A stretch of 64,000 bases of DNA from Prinia subflava (lineage: Eukaryota > Chordata > Aves > Passeriformes > Cisticolidae), in assembly GCF_021018805.1 (NCBI RefSeq), contig NC_086247.1, forward strand, positions 148,641,285 through 148,705,284, given 5' to 3'. The notes below the pieces were generated by a model. That model saw nothing but the letters and a program-made list of their open reading frames with translations. It had not been told where the DNA came from and ran no database searches. The translations under genes and the position numbers were made by a program. Position 1 is the stretch's first letter. Every line of letters starts with the position of its first letter. Shown in pieces: positions 1 through 11,810 of this stretch.

Positions 1-2050
1 GGATACCTGCAGTGTTATCCAAAATTACTGTTAAAAAGTAGGCTTCCAGTTTGGATGCTTATGGCTTAAAATCTTAAGAAAGGTTTTTGGATCTTCTGCA
101 GTAAGCTAAAGATCTATTTTGATGGTTTGACCACATACATACATATATATTGCCTTAAAGGTATATATAGCTCTTCTCCCTTAAGAACTTAGGGTGTCCC
201 AGGGATGCAGCCAGATGAGCTCAGTTTTTTGAAGAGAGCAACCCAGAATAAGAGGAGAAAAAATTGTGTGTTGCCTCCAACATCTCCAGTCCAAATACTG
301 AAGTGTGGTGCTGCTATGTGAGAAAATGCAGGATAATTTGCCCTTATACAGAACTGCATTGGCTAAATTGAAAGTCCCAAAAACTAAATGAATGCATGCA
401 ATTCAAATTAAATGAGCTTTATATTGCAGTCTTCAGTTATCTAAGGCACTTTTAATTACAGATGTAAGGAAGTGTATTCATCTAAAGCATATTATAGCAA
501 GCGACATTCCTCTAAAATGTGTTCAAAAATTAACATTCCGATGCTCAAGCTGGTGCAAAAAACTGTCAGAATCCATTCATTTCAGCAAAGCTGTGACAAT
601 TTTCAGAAGCCTACTATTCACCCAAGTTTTTCAGCCTCTTATTTTTCATAATGAAATAAAACCCCCTTGGGGGTGACATTTCAGCCCACCTCTGGTGGAC
701 CAGGAGAACAGTCCATTTCTTTCCTTTTTTGCATCAACATTTATATATTCCTACCTTCTTCTCTCCTTCAGAGACTCTTTGAGCTACATAAACCCAGTAC
801 TTCTGTGTTTTGCTCTTTTTTTAGGCCACTGATAATTTGTGTTGCTCTTCTCTGGAGTTTCTTCAATTAGCCCATGTCTTTCCCAAAGTGCAGTGCCCAG
901 AGCTGAAGCCAATGCTCCAGCTGAGACCTCCTTGATGCCAACTGGAGTGGAAGAACAGGATAATTTATACAGCCCAGTGGGGTGTTGGGCTTTTGTGCAA
1001 GGCTATGATGGAGTTTATTCTGTTTATTGCCTTCTCCCTCTCCAGTTCTTTATAGTAAACCTGCTCCCTTACAGCCATACTTCACCACACCTTGATTATT
1101 CCCAGTGAGGTGAAGCAGGCACCTTTCTAAGATGATGTTTGCCTTGCTACTTAACCAGATTCATCCATTTGGCTGAAGTCAATCCTGACCTCTGGAAATG
1201 CATGGATAACCTGTCCAAACATGGCACTGCCTGTAAATTTAAAAAGTGTATGTCTTACTCCATTACAAAGGAGATGACAGGTGACCACCAGACTAAAGCC
1301 TGGAGAACTCTTGATACACATCTCTGCTCTAGGTCAGGATAAAAACCTGGGAGAAATCCCACCAATTCCAGGGACATTCCTGATATATAAAAGAGAAATG
1401 TAAATGCATCCTGTGAAGAACATAGGGCTGAAAATGCACAGAGGATAATTCCAGAATGCAGTGGGATCTCAGGAGGAGAGGACGCCTATGAGAGTTCTGG
1501 GCAGTTACCAACACATGTTCACCTGGACACAAACAGGACCTGTGCAGGGAAGGTACTGAGTGTTAACCTAAGGTGTATTCAAAACAGGAATACAGGCACC
1601 CATTAGATCCATGAGTAGCACTGATTCAGTGCCCTCTGTGTCTTTTATAATTCTGATTTGCTGGTTATAGAACGTGCTAAAAAAAAAAAAAAGAAGAAAA
1701 CAAAGAAAACAAAGCCACCCCTGGAGCAAAATGCAAGCCTCCAGATGGGAACTCTCATGGAGAAGCAGCTATGGGATGTTGAAGCAGCAAGCTGGCAAAC
1801 TTCCTCACACAGACTTCCTCAAGGATTTTCTTTTCAAAACATGTGCAAGTCAGAATTTTATGTCACAGCAGAAGCAAGTTTCCCACCATATGGTAAAGGC
1901 AGGTGAAATCAGAAAAGCTGACAACCTGTTTTAGACGCAGGCTAAATGCTTTGCTTTGAGAAATAACCACTAAAGGTTGATAAGATCTTATGGAGGCCAC
2001 TGGAGACCCATACCCACTTTTAACCAGTTAGGAAATGCTGTCACACTTAC
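1..2050 (-). other. SCN5A intron 20 (5' part)
   Basis: Intronic sequence downstream of exon 20 in the transcript. It holds an A-rich tract (1679-1714) and otherwise unremarkable AT-rich sequence. The next expected exon (174 bp in human, beginning AFEDIY) is not found here. The short + strand frames do not resemble any family I know. Confidence 0.8.
1679..1714. repeat. A-rich simple repeat
   Basis: A run of 14 A followed by 'gaagaaaacaaagaaaacaa'. No retroposed body was recognised next to it. Confidence 0.9.
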
Positions 2051-2205
2051 CAGGGCTCCACTGCTCAGCAGGATCATGAAGATGATGAATGTTTCAAACC
2101 AGTTGTGCTCCACGATTCTGTAGCAGGTCTTTCGCAGCCTCCACCAGATTTTGCCTGGAAATTTTGTGATGTCCACTGAACAGCATGGGAAGAATCGCAC
2201 ACAGA
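2051..2205 (-). CDS. SCN5A: SCN5A exon 20 equivalent: start of domain III, S1
   Basis: This 155-bp exon starts with two bases (TC) that complete a split codon, then has 51 codons. The acceptor is TTTCTTACAG|TC and the donor CTG|GTAAGT. The peptide [20 protein letters not shown] is followed by [17 protein letters not shown] (pre-S1 amphipathic segment) and [14 protein letters not shown] (most of domain III S1). This matches human Nav1.5 exon 20 in length and content. The split codon reads G+TC, giving Val where human Nav1.5 has Gly (FTEGCVR) and brain channels have Asp. The next exon, expected to begin AFEDIY, is not in the remaining 2050 bases. Confidence 0.94.
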
Positions 2206-5157
2206 CTGTAAGAAATAAAACAAAACCAAAGGAGTTGTTAAAAAAAAAAAGCCCATTTAATTCTCAAAGCTGCAATAAGAAGCTGCTAAGGAAGATTTCT
2301 TTTAACAATAGACTGCTGCACAGTGTCTTTCCTCCCTCTTGTTTCTCACAAAACCTCTCTGCTCTGCCTTCCATTTACCTCTCTCACTCTTCTATTAAAA
2401 AACATTCAAAATCACTTAAAATGTGTCCCAGGGAGTTCTCCCAATGATTTTTTGTGATACAGAATATATTGGCATGAGTCACCAGTGCCCTAGGTCATTC
2501 AGAAAGTGTTAGCTGAGCTCAGGCAGCACTTCTGATCAGGACTAATAACTCTAGGAGGTTATTAGTGATAGCTTCTACATCCTTTTGAATGGAGGAAGGT
2601 TATTTTCTTGCTAGTACAATACCAGTGAAATTACTGATTAAAAGTGGCAATCTGATGAAAGCGAGATGATGAGAGGAGGTGCTACAGTGCAGATGGGACC
2701 AATGTGTTAAAGAGACTCAGGCAGCAAAAGCAGGAGCAGATTTTGATCTCTTGGACTCTCATTAGCTTAAATAAGGCATTAGAACAATCTTGGAATTATA
2801 CTGAGGCAGTTAAATCCCCTTTGATGTCACAGAAATTTAGATATCTGCTCCATAGCAGGATCCCCAGCGATGCTTCCTAGCACTTTCTGACCTCAGTGAC
2901 AAATAGTGTGTGATAGTTAAGTGCTGTGCTGGTAATGGGGCCCACACAAGGATTTCTGATAGGCAAGACCATGGCCATTTTTAGTTTCCTTAGCAACACT
3001 CATTTGTTATAGCAAAAAGACATTGTCATTGGTAACAGACAGATGCATCTCTTCCACTTCAAAAACACCATGTGCATTGCCTTGTGCTGGGCAAGAATTT
3101 AAAGTGGTGAGAGAGGACCCTGGGAGCCAGGAATTGTCCTGGCCAGTCAGTCTTACGTCAGACAATCTGACTCAAACGTCACATTTGCTGATGAGAATGA
3201 CCCTCAGACACTATTTTCAAAAAGCAAGCTTCTTGCCCTATATTTATTCCATGAATTGTATAGGAAGAGACTTAGCTACGGAGGTTTATCAGCCTCATCA
3301 TGAGAAAAAAAGCCACAGGCCAACTGCTTCTGTGGCTGGTAGGTGGCCAAGGTCACCAACATGTCTTGAAGCACACAGCCACTGCTCAGAGAAGTGACAA
3401 GGGAGGATGTCTCACCATGGAGATGCAATGCAATGCTTTTGCAAGTAGAAATAACATTTAGGCGAGGCAGCCTGGGGAGGAAGGAGGGCGAGTGCCAAGG
3501 TTACAGAGAGAGCAGATGCTGCTAATCCAAGGTGGCGTAACTGAGCTGCCTGTGAGATGGAGGGAGATCAAGTGCAGCTCCTGGGATCCAGGGATTCCCA
3601 AGCAGATGGAAGTGGGGCTGTGCTGGCAGCGGGCTCTGCCAGGAGGAAGAGAGCTGCTAAGTCTGCTGTGGTGCTCCTGGCATTTTCTATGAGTTTTTAT
3701 TATCCCAGGTCTGTCCTATGCAGCAGCAGAACTGTAGGATCTTTCATAGAGGAACTACTCCCAGGACTTTCCCCCTCACACTTCTGAGATTTTGGTTAGG
3801 TGTGGGCTCTTGGCTGTGCTAGGTTTTGGTGTGGGACTAAAAGGGCAGTAAACCATTTATGTGAGGTAATCATAGCACATAACTACTGGTTCCCTAGATG
3901 CCTGCATCACACAGACCCACAGCAGCTCCCAGTTTACCGCTGTATTCTGGAACTCAGAGAAATTCTGGGCTCTGTTGAAATGCACTAAATTGTTCAAACA
4001 TTTTTAGAAAGGCATAATACTAGGAGAAGATGGGAATGTAAGAACCAACTCTCTATCTCTTTGTAGGTCAGGTACCACTTCAGCAAAGGCAAGAATTATC
4101 CTTCTAAGCACTTCAATCCCAAACACTAAAGAATCAAGGCAAGCGATAAAAGGACATCATATTAGTCACAATTTTTTGCTAAAGCCAGTACAATGCTCAC
4201 AGCTGGGTTTGGGTGTATTTTAGGAAGTAGGAACACAGAACAGACTTCACAGAGCAGATTCTCTGCTGAGAGAGGCCCATCAGGAGAATCCCACCAGCAC
4301 AACATGACCGAGGGCACAATCAGCTGCATCTCTCAGCAGTGCTGCCAGAAAACTCTTGCACTACTTCTCACCCCACAGCCCACACGGCCATCACCACCTT
4401 TCAGGTGTCTGGCTCACACTCTGTGCTTACAATTCAGGGAGACTGCCCACCTCACTGTCACCCCAGCTTGGAATCAGGAAGCTCAAAGGTTTGGGCTGAA
4501 ATCCCTCACTTACCAAATGAACAGCTTAATGAGCAGGTTGTTCACTCTCTAAGTGTGGATTTTTGCTGTTAAGCAGAAATCTCCCTTTGTACTGGAGGTA
4601 GCCACTGCTTGCAGTAGAATTACATCTGTCCTTACATCTATCTCCTTCCCAAAACCAGTTTCAATTTGTAAAAAAATCAGCATTTTTTCTTAAAACATTT
4701 ATACAGAAACTTTTCACTCTTTCCTCATAAGTTTCTACCTAGATGGCTATTTGGCTTTTTAGTCTCTTAGACAAATGTTTGGGCCCAGCCAAGCATTGTT
4801 CTATCATGCTCCTACAGAGTATAAATGCTCTGTAAATACTGTTGGAAAAGGTTAGGATCTCCTAGGCAGTGGTTTTTCCCACTGTAAGATAATTGGATGA
4901 ATCATTCCCTGGAGGAGTTCCACTACACAGGAAGCCTATATGATTACCTGAGCCCAGGCACAGCTAAAATTAGGGATCACCTTCATATTAGAAATTAATG
5001 AGCAGGGCACTGTGGGTTCCAAAGTCACTTCATTTGTGATGGGAAATACTTACAACATGGTTAAACCAGGTTATTACTGATTCAGATGGCTTCCACCTGA
5101 TAGTCTACAAGTACAGAGAGGTATTTTAAAAGACAGAAAGCCAGGTAGCACCACTAA

Positions 5158-5178
5158 TTTTTTTTTTTTTTTTTTTTT
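5158..5178. repeat. Poly-T tract (21 bases)
   Basis: Uninterrupted T run. It could be a retroposon tail in minus orientation, but the flanking sequence shows no recognisable element. Confidence 0.95.
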
Positions 5179-5325
5179 AAATAATGCTCTTTGATTGCTT
5201 TAATGCAATTTCAATCTGAAAAAAGAGACCTAGCTACTGACAGTAATACCTTGAAAAATCCAAAATAGCTTAGTCAGTTGAGTCAGCCCAAAATCACAGT
5301 GCTATTAAATCCCATGCTTTTGATT

Positions 5326-5405
5326 GGGCCCAATTCAGTGATGTTTAGACCAGATTCTGCTACAATTGCTAATGTCAAGCAGCATTTCCGTGAATAATCA
5401 TGCTG
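5326..5405. repeat. Possible ancient sauropsid interspersed repeat
   Basis: 'cagattctgctacaattgct' and 'ccgtgaataatcatgctg' resemble a repeat I recall from turtle and crocodile genomes ('agattctgctacccttactc', 'ccgtgaatagtccca'). The match is partial and from memory; no termini or target duplications are visible. Confidence 0.28.
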
Positions 5406-7035
5406 TCTGCAATTCAGGTGAAATGCTGCTTTTAACTATTCACAACGAGAAAAAAGAAAGAAAAAAAGAAAACTGACCCCAAACAGGTCTTTTAATGAAT
5501 TAGTAGAAACCTGTTTCTATTTAAATTTTGTGAATTTCCTCCCTGACTGTTCTTTCCTGCCTGTGCTTTTCTGGAGTCTTACCAGTGCTGGTCTCCTACT
5601 GCTCTGGTCATCTTGACCTAAGCTTACATGCTGAGTTGGAAACTTTACTTAACCAAACAGAAAAAGTTTACTTGACCTTGGTCTGTAGTCTAACGCTTTG
5701 TTGGGTTTTCCCCCCCCCCATTTCTGGGAAATCAAAATATCAAAATAATTTTGATGAGTCTAAGGCATGACCTGAAGAGGGTCTCAGCAATCCTAACTCC
5801 AGCTGTTTCTATAACAAGGCAGGTGGTCAGCAAAGCTCAGCTTTGGGGCACTTTTAACCACACGAAGGAGACCATTCATTAACACCTTTTATCACAGCAA
5901 GTGTCAAGGCAGGAATAAAACCTCTGGCATTTCTTATGACAGTTATTCATCTTGCCTGGTCTAACAGATTTGTGCTATCCCACTGAAATCAGTGCTGGGA
6001 GGGAATGGGTTGTGCAGAAGACTCTGACCACCTTGTGATTTTGCCAGGGTTTAGTTTTGCCACTGTAATTCATGTTGGGCTGCGTCGTTTTTGAGAGCAA
6101 ACTGACTCATTTCCACCATGGTCTTTTGGTTGGTAGATTACTGCTCATCAGAACACAGAACAGCAGAAGAAGTCGCCCCACAGGGGTTGAATTATTTACT
6201 GTTAAATCTGTGAACCTGTTCAGAGCTGCATGTGTGGTCAAGTTGTCCAAGAACAATGCCTGTTTTCAAGTGACATTTGGACATTTCATACCATTTCTCA
6301 CAAAACAGAGGCCTATTTACCAAGAAGTCTTTCCAAATGCATTAATACACCACGATATTATTTACTTTTTGGTTGTATTTCATAGCAAGGGAAATAGTCC
6401 CTTCAGTCACTAGGGTGTCCTATAGCACAGTCATAAACTGAAGACTAAAATATATCTTAAATAAAAAAGGAATTTAATGTACAATGCATTCTGTGTAAAT
6501 ATTCCTTTCATTCCATATTCACATTTTCTAGCCTGGTGCACTCTAATCATGGAGCTCTTAGGCCTGATTGCATTACCTTGGTGCATTGGGAAAAAAAATC
6601 TCTTTGTAAATGCGGGAGTTATACTGCAAAACCTTCCTCCTCAATGCCTGACAGCCAAGCCTACTGATTTTAGCCTTATGGGCAAAGAATTTACAATTCC
6701 ACTGCTTGTTCACACCAATATATATATTTAAATTTTCATAAAATTATTATTTTTGCTTTGTATGGATTGGGTTGCTGGTTCTCTCAATAAACCAGGAACA
6801 CCAATTAATTTCTTCCATTCTGTTGTCCAGCAAGTGTGGTACCTTGTGTTCAAACCATAGCAATTTTGTGAGTGCCTTTACACAAGAGTTCTCAATTATT
6901 GGGACATTCATTTTTAGAACAAAACAGTATTTTTCTTAGCTTTGAATGATGGTTACAGCATTGCTTGGTTTGACACAAAATACAGCTTCCTCAGCATGAG
7001 CTAAAGCAGACAGGTATTCATAACGTGAGTTTTTT

Positions 7036-7072
7036 ATATATATATATTTATATGTATATATTTATATATATC
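7036..7072. repeat. AT microsatellite
   Basis: Imperfect alternating TA with interspersed 'ttta' and 'tgta' units. Confidence 0.9.
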
Positions 7073-7257
7073 TGCCAAGCTGGCCTTCTAATGGCCAGTC
7101 TGGCTACCTGGGCATGCACAAAAAAGAGAGCAAACCCAAGTGCACCCCCTTTGAAAAACCCCAACTCTCTGTCCATGCTGGAGAGAACATGCTCTCAGCA
7201 GACTCTTCATATTTAACCCATTCCTCATCTTCTGGCCCCACTAAACTCACTCAGGAG

Positions 7258-7318
7258 AGTTGGAACTGGATTACCTTTAAGGTCCCTTGTAACCTGAACC
7301 ATTCCATGATTCTGTGAC
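7258..7318 (+). mobile_element. CR1 LINE 3' end, short fragment
   Basis: The stretch ends with 'aaggtcccttgtaacctgaa' and 'ccattccatgattctgtga', the CR1 3' UTR and its terminal octamer-like repeats, in + orientation. Only the last ~60 bases remain recognisable. Antisense to the host gene. Confidence 0.7.
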
Positions 7319-7614
7319 TGCACAGCTGGGTGTTGTAGTGTGAAAGAGAGATTTACCATCACTGTTCTACAGCGTTTGGGTACCTGAGATACATCAAGAG
7401 ATCTGAGATTTTACTTGTGTGCTGCAACTGGGGCCTATCAAGAGGGCATCTGACAAAATCACAGCCAGGTGTTTTTACCCTTCCAAGAGCTTAACAAGGG
7501 TATATTTCTTGTTTATCTTCTCCTCTTTTCCTCAAAACATGTCATCTAAGAGGTCACAACAAATAGGAGTCTGATACCTTGGATCAAAGTCAGTGGGCAG
7601 CCTGGCCTACCACT

Positions 7615-7702
7615 GATGTCATCCGTGCTTTGAGTGAGGGGGTGGATGAGTTTCAAATCTAGAGGTTCTGTCCAACCTGTATTAATCTAATTCTGAATGT
7701 GT
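7615..7702 (+). mobile_element. Old eroded CR1 LINE 3' end
   Basis: 'gctttgagtgagggggtgga', then 'agaggttctgtccaacctg' and 'taattctgaatgtg' align with the CR1 tail (ggggttggactagatgacct ... ccttccaacc ... attctgtg) with many substitutions. It lies 300 bases from the preceding tail, so the two are separate insertions. Confidence 0.45.
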
Positions 7703-9457
7703 AAAAGGGCTTTAAGAGTCTTATGATGCCTGAAAATTGTATACAATATCATGCCAGCATGCCGCTCCTGGTGGAAAAACACAGAGTATCTCAGGTACAA
7801 CAGCCAGAGGGAAGCGATACTTTAAAACTTGGGTTTGTTCCATGATTTTTTCCTAGGATGCCAATGAGCAAATTTTGTTGGGCTTGGCTTGGTTTTACTC
7901 AGCCTTTAAAAATCATCTAGTGGCAATCCCGGTAATTCTGTTTAGATTTACTCCACTTCACGGTCTATTTTTTTTCCTTCCCTTCCCTTTCCTGCTACCC
8001 GCAGCTGGGAAGGGCAGGACACAGATCCCACCGCTGATCAGAGCAACTCCGCGCGGGCACGCGGCATTTCCCGGCTGAGCTTTGGGCGTTTCAAGAGCGG
8101 TGATGGTCCCTGCCACGGTCACATGGGAAGACAGTTCTGGGTGTCCTTGGTGTCACGAGCTGCCCAACCAAGGTTGCTCACTCTCGCATGACCCTCTGGG
8201 GATTGATATTCCCTGGAAGCCTCTGCCAGCGGGCCGTGTCCGGGGAATTACGCCCTAAGGACTCGGTGGAATCTTTCTCCTATTAGGGTCTGGGAGAGGA
8301 GAGTGCTGTGGCCTGAGGGATCTTTTTGGATGACCTTCTGTGAGACACAGAAGACAATGTCCAAACAGGGAGTAAATTTTGCTGCAGAGAACGCATACCA
8401 GCGGAGGTAAACAGGACTGGAGTGTTGCAAGGCATCTGGAGGAAAAAGTACCCAAATAGCTGGCATTGGACAAATGTGCCTTTCCCATCAACTGGCAACC
8501 AGAAATGGTATCTCCATTTCTGTAAGGTTTTTTCCCAGCAATACTTGCTAGCTGCCAGGGCTGTGACCCTACCTTGGCTTCACATTTCCTGACCCAAGAA
8601 TGTTCCCTGTTGACCCTAATCAAAGCTATTTTGAGGTGATAACACATTAACAAGTCTCCCCAAGAAAAAACGACCTATGGCTTATCTGGGTCACCCAACT
8701 CCCGGAAAACTGTGACCTCAGCAAACTTTCAGCAACTATTTCAAGAACATGCATTATCTTTGTAGCCTTTGTTATCTGAAAAAAAGGGGCCTGAATCTGG
8801 AACGTATTTGTTCAGGACATAACCTATGCTGGATGTGTTTAGAAATGTCATAGTTTGAATTTAGATAGCTAGTGAGCTAACACCGTAAGAAATTAACCCT
8901 TCCCCTCTCGCTCTTCTTTTTCACTTAATCTCCCTCTTTCACAAGTATTAACTTTCACACTCCCAAATATACCAAATATTGTTGTATCTCTTTGTAAAAA
9001 GTAAGTAAAGGCAGCACTAGATAAACCTGCATACCCTTCTGTATTTTCAGTTTAGTAGTTTAAAGCCTTGTCATCTCAGCTAATTAGACTGTTGTTTGTT
9101 GGCTTACTTGCTTGGCTTACTCGACTGAAGTGACAGCTGCATGAGGTTTAATTGCAATAGTAAGTTTGGGCAAAAATACTGGAAATATTTAATAGCAGTT
9201 GATTACAGGAAAACACTTTGTTTCCCTGCATAAATTAAACCTAATGTTCATGTCATTGCTGTAAGGATCATTTGGACTTTCAGTTTATGGCAATTTGACT
9301 TGAAATTTTATGAGCGAATAATCACATTGTGCTCGTGCGTCTTTGCCAAATCCAAGAGCATTGTGATCACATTTAGCCAAAACAGCAATCTCTGAAAACT
9401 GTGCATGGATAGTACGTGCTGCACAGGAAAGGAGAGTAGATGTGTTGAAGAGGATGT

Positions 9458-9475
9458 CACCTGCACCTGCAGGTG
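9458..9475. promoter_or_regulatory. Three abutting E-boxes, candidate transcription-factor site cluster
   Basis: CACCTG CACCTG CAGGTG lie end to end; the last two form a perfect 12-bp palindrome. CACCTG/CAGGTG is the E-box bound by ZEB, Snail and E-proteins. The motif is seen; occupancy is inference. Confidence 0.35.
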
Positions 9476-11303
9476 TCCCTGGACACCACGTACTGGGCTG
9501 AGGGCTGGGAGCAGGCTCTCCTACAATTCCCATTTAGAGCTCAAGGCCCAGCTGGCTGCATCCTGGGAGAAGAGAAAAACACCTTGACTTGCACAGGCAC
9601 CGGTGAGGAACTAGGAGAGATTAGGAGTAAAAAAAGAGATGCAGGAACAGGGATGCTCAGGAGGAAGGGTGCAGGAGCCAGAACCTAGATAGATGTAATC
9701 CAAGGCAGGCTTGGGGTTCAGCCCACAGTGCCTTCGTTTCTGCATTTCTCTGCTGCCAGAATGATCAGCAGGTTTCAAAGCTGGTTAAATACTTCCACTG
9801 GTCCATCTAGAAGAGCCCTGCTTGCTACCCTGCCTCCCACTGACAGCACTGAGGAAGATCTGACAAACTGGGTTGGTTCCATTGTAGTCCTGCACTGTGG
9901 AATTTCAGGCGGTCTGCTTATTTTAAGACAGATGAAATTACAGAGTGCTGCTGCTCTGGGAATGTGTTGTGTGATGTCTGCCTCATTTCTTTTAAAAACT
10001 GGACAGTGCTTGTGGCCAACCACAGTTTCAGAATTTGTAAACTGGCATCTGAACAGCACTGATCTCACAGCACCGGCTTGTTTGAGCATCTATAACATAA
10101 TCACTTTGCAGGGCACAACAGAGATTGCTGCTCACTAGCCCCATTAAGAAATAGATTGTGAAAGAATGAAAACACCAGATCTAATTTCTAAATGTTATTG
10201 CATGGGCCTGAATAGTTACACCATGCTTTCTTCCATCAACTGCATTAATTTTTGGCTACTGCTTTTAAGCAGAGCTGCCAAAAAAATGTTTGGATCCTAG
10301 GGACATTTGTAAGCCCTGCAGGGCTCCCTTACCTCATTCAATCATCTTTCTCACAGATACAGAGATGCACATTTTTGCTGACTTCAGGGGCATTCATATA
10401 CCCAGCAAATCATCTCTGTCTGATCCCATCTGAGCTGCTCTGTTTTTGTTTACAATAATGCTTGAATTTTCAAGGGACTATTCTTACATTCAGCTAACCC
10501 TATTTTTCCCAACCCAGATTTAAAGGAAAACAAAGAATTTGAATGAAGTAATATTTGGAATAGAACTCACTCTGTGAAGAAATGACTTAGGATGTTATTT
10601 ACTTTATATATTTATTTTAACATAGAACTTCTGATGTAGCTGGGTTTTAAATCTGTGTTTTGGAGCAGGCTGGTGTTAAAATATTCATAAAATGATGATG
10701 ATTTCAGTATTAAAAGAGATGTGTAAGCGTGGTCTACAGTTATCTAAGATAATTATGTTAAATGCACTTCTCTGACCAGATGAAAGTTACTGGATGTGCT
10801 AATCTTGACACCCTTATAAATTAATAGAAGAGGGTTCCTGAGACTCGTGAACCCTCCAAACAGATTCTATTAACTGCCTGGAAGCATTTAAGCAACAGAA
10901 ACATCCTGATCTGGTCAGTTCTTTACCAAATTTGATCATGCACAAACATTGGAAGGCAAAAATATTCACTGGGCAAGTGACAAAAATCATAATTTAAAAA
11001 AACAAATAAAGAAACAAACAACTCTTTATGACACAAACTATGATTTTAAAAGCCTAAGACTTTAGAAGCTGCAGAGCATTTTAGAGCATGCTCTTGGCTT
11101 ATCTCACCTTGGAAATCCAAATACTAATGATAACAAGGGATTTTGAGTGTGTCTTTGGAGCATTATAGTGCCTAAGAAATGAACTGCATCCAGTGAAATT
11201 CTACTGCAAGCAACCAGAGCAACATGGTGAGAATGTCAGGAGTTGTTCAATGAGAGAAAAGGTTTCTTGCCTCAGCATTGCAGTGAAACATGCAGGCTCT
11301 TAC

Positions 11304-11424
11304 CTTCAGGGAAGCAATCTTCAGGCTCCATCAGCTCCTCAGCAAACTCAGGGATCTGCTCCAGCAGTTCTGCAGGATTTGTCAAATCCACTGTGCTGCC
11401 TTCAGAAAGACTGATTTCATCAAG
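11304..11424 (-). CDS. SCN5A: SCN5A exon 19 equivalent: distal II-III linker
   Basis: This 121-bp exon enters in phase 0 and leaves in phase 1 (40 codons plus one base). The acceptor is preceded by a T-rich tract and reads GACAACAAG|CTT; the donor is GAAG|GTAAGA. The peptide is [20 protein letters not shown] followed by [20 protein letters not shown]. Human Nav1.5 has [20 protein letters not shown] and DPEDCFTEG here, and its exon 19 is also 121 bp, so the boundary chosen reproduces the known size exactly. This acidic stretch lies just before the domain III S1 region in the cytoplasm. The exon joins the previous recognised exon (ending EMEQ) in phase. Confidence 0.9.
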
Positions 11425-11702
11425 CTTGTTGTCAACAGGACCAAAGATGAGGAAAACAAATTGATCAGTCACCCTGAAGGAAGTAGCTGAGTTATGATTC
11501 CACTAACCAGCACCCCAGCTGAAGCCACCACAACAGAGACATTGCCATGCAATTCCCAAGGTGCCACTCCTTGGTGACAGCTCTGCCTACCCTGAGACCA
11601 TGGGTTGACCCATCAACAACAACAGCTTAACATAAAGAACTTACATCTTGAAACAAAAGAGAAGCAAACCACAGAAAGAGAGTGACCACCCATTGAATAT
11701 TA

Positions 11703-11810
11703 ATCACAGAATCCTAGAATGATTAGGCTTGGAAGGGACCTTCAAGATCATCCAGTTCCACCTCCCTACCATGGACAGGGACACCTTGCACTAGACCAGG
11801 TTGCTGTGGT
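11703..11810 (-). mobile_element. CR1 LINE 3' end fragment
   Basis: Begins 'atcacagaatcctagaatga', followed by 'ggcttggaagggaccttcaa', the reverse complement of the CR1 tail, and runs to 'ctagaccaggttgct'. Minus orientation, same sense as the host gene. It sits about 280 bases upstream of exon 19 in the transcript. Confidence 0.85.

Larger units (their letters stand above)
2206..11303 (-). other. SCN5A intron 19
   Basis: A 9098-bp intron between exons 19 and 20. It contains a 21-base T run (5158-5178), possible ancient repeat sequence (5326-5405), an AT microsatellite (7036-7072), two eroded CR1 3' ends, a CpG-rich patch (about 7995-8265) and a cluster of E-boxes (9458-9475). The rest, including 2206-5150 and 9500-11300, shows nothing I recognise. 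Confidence 0.85.
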
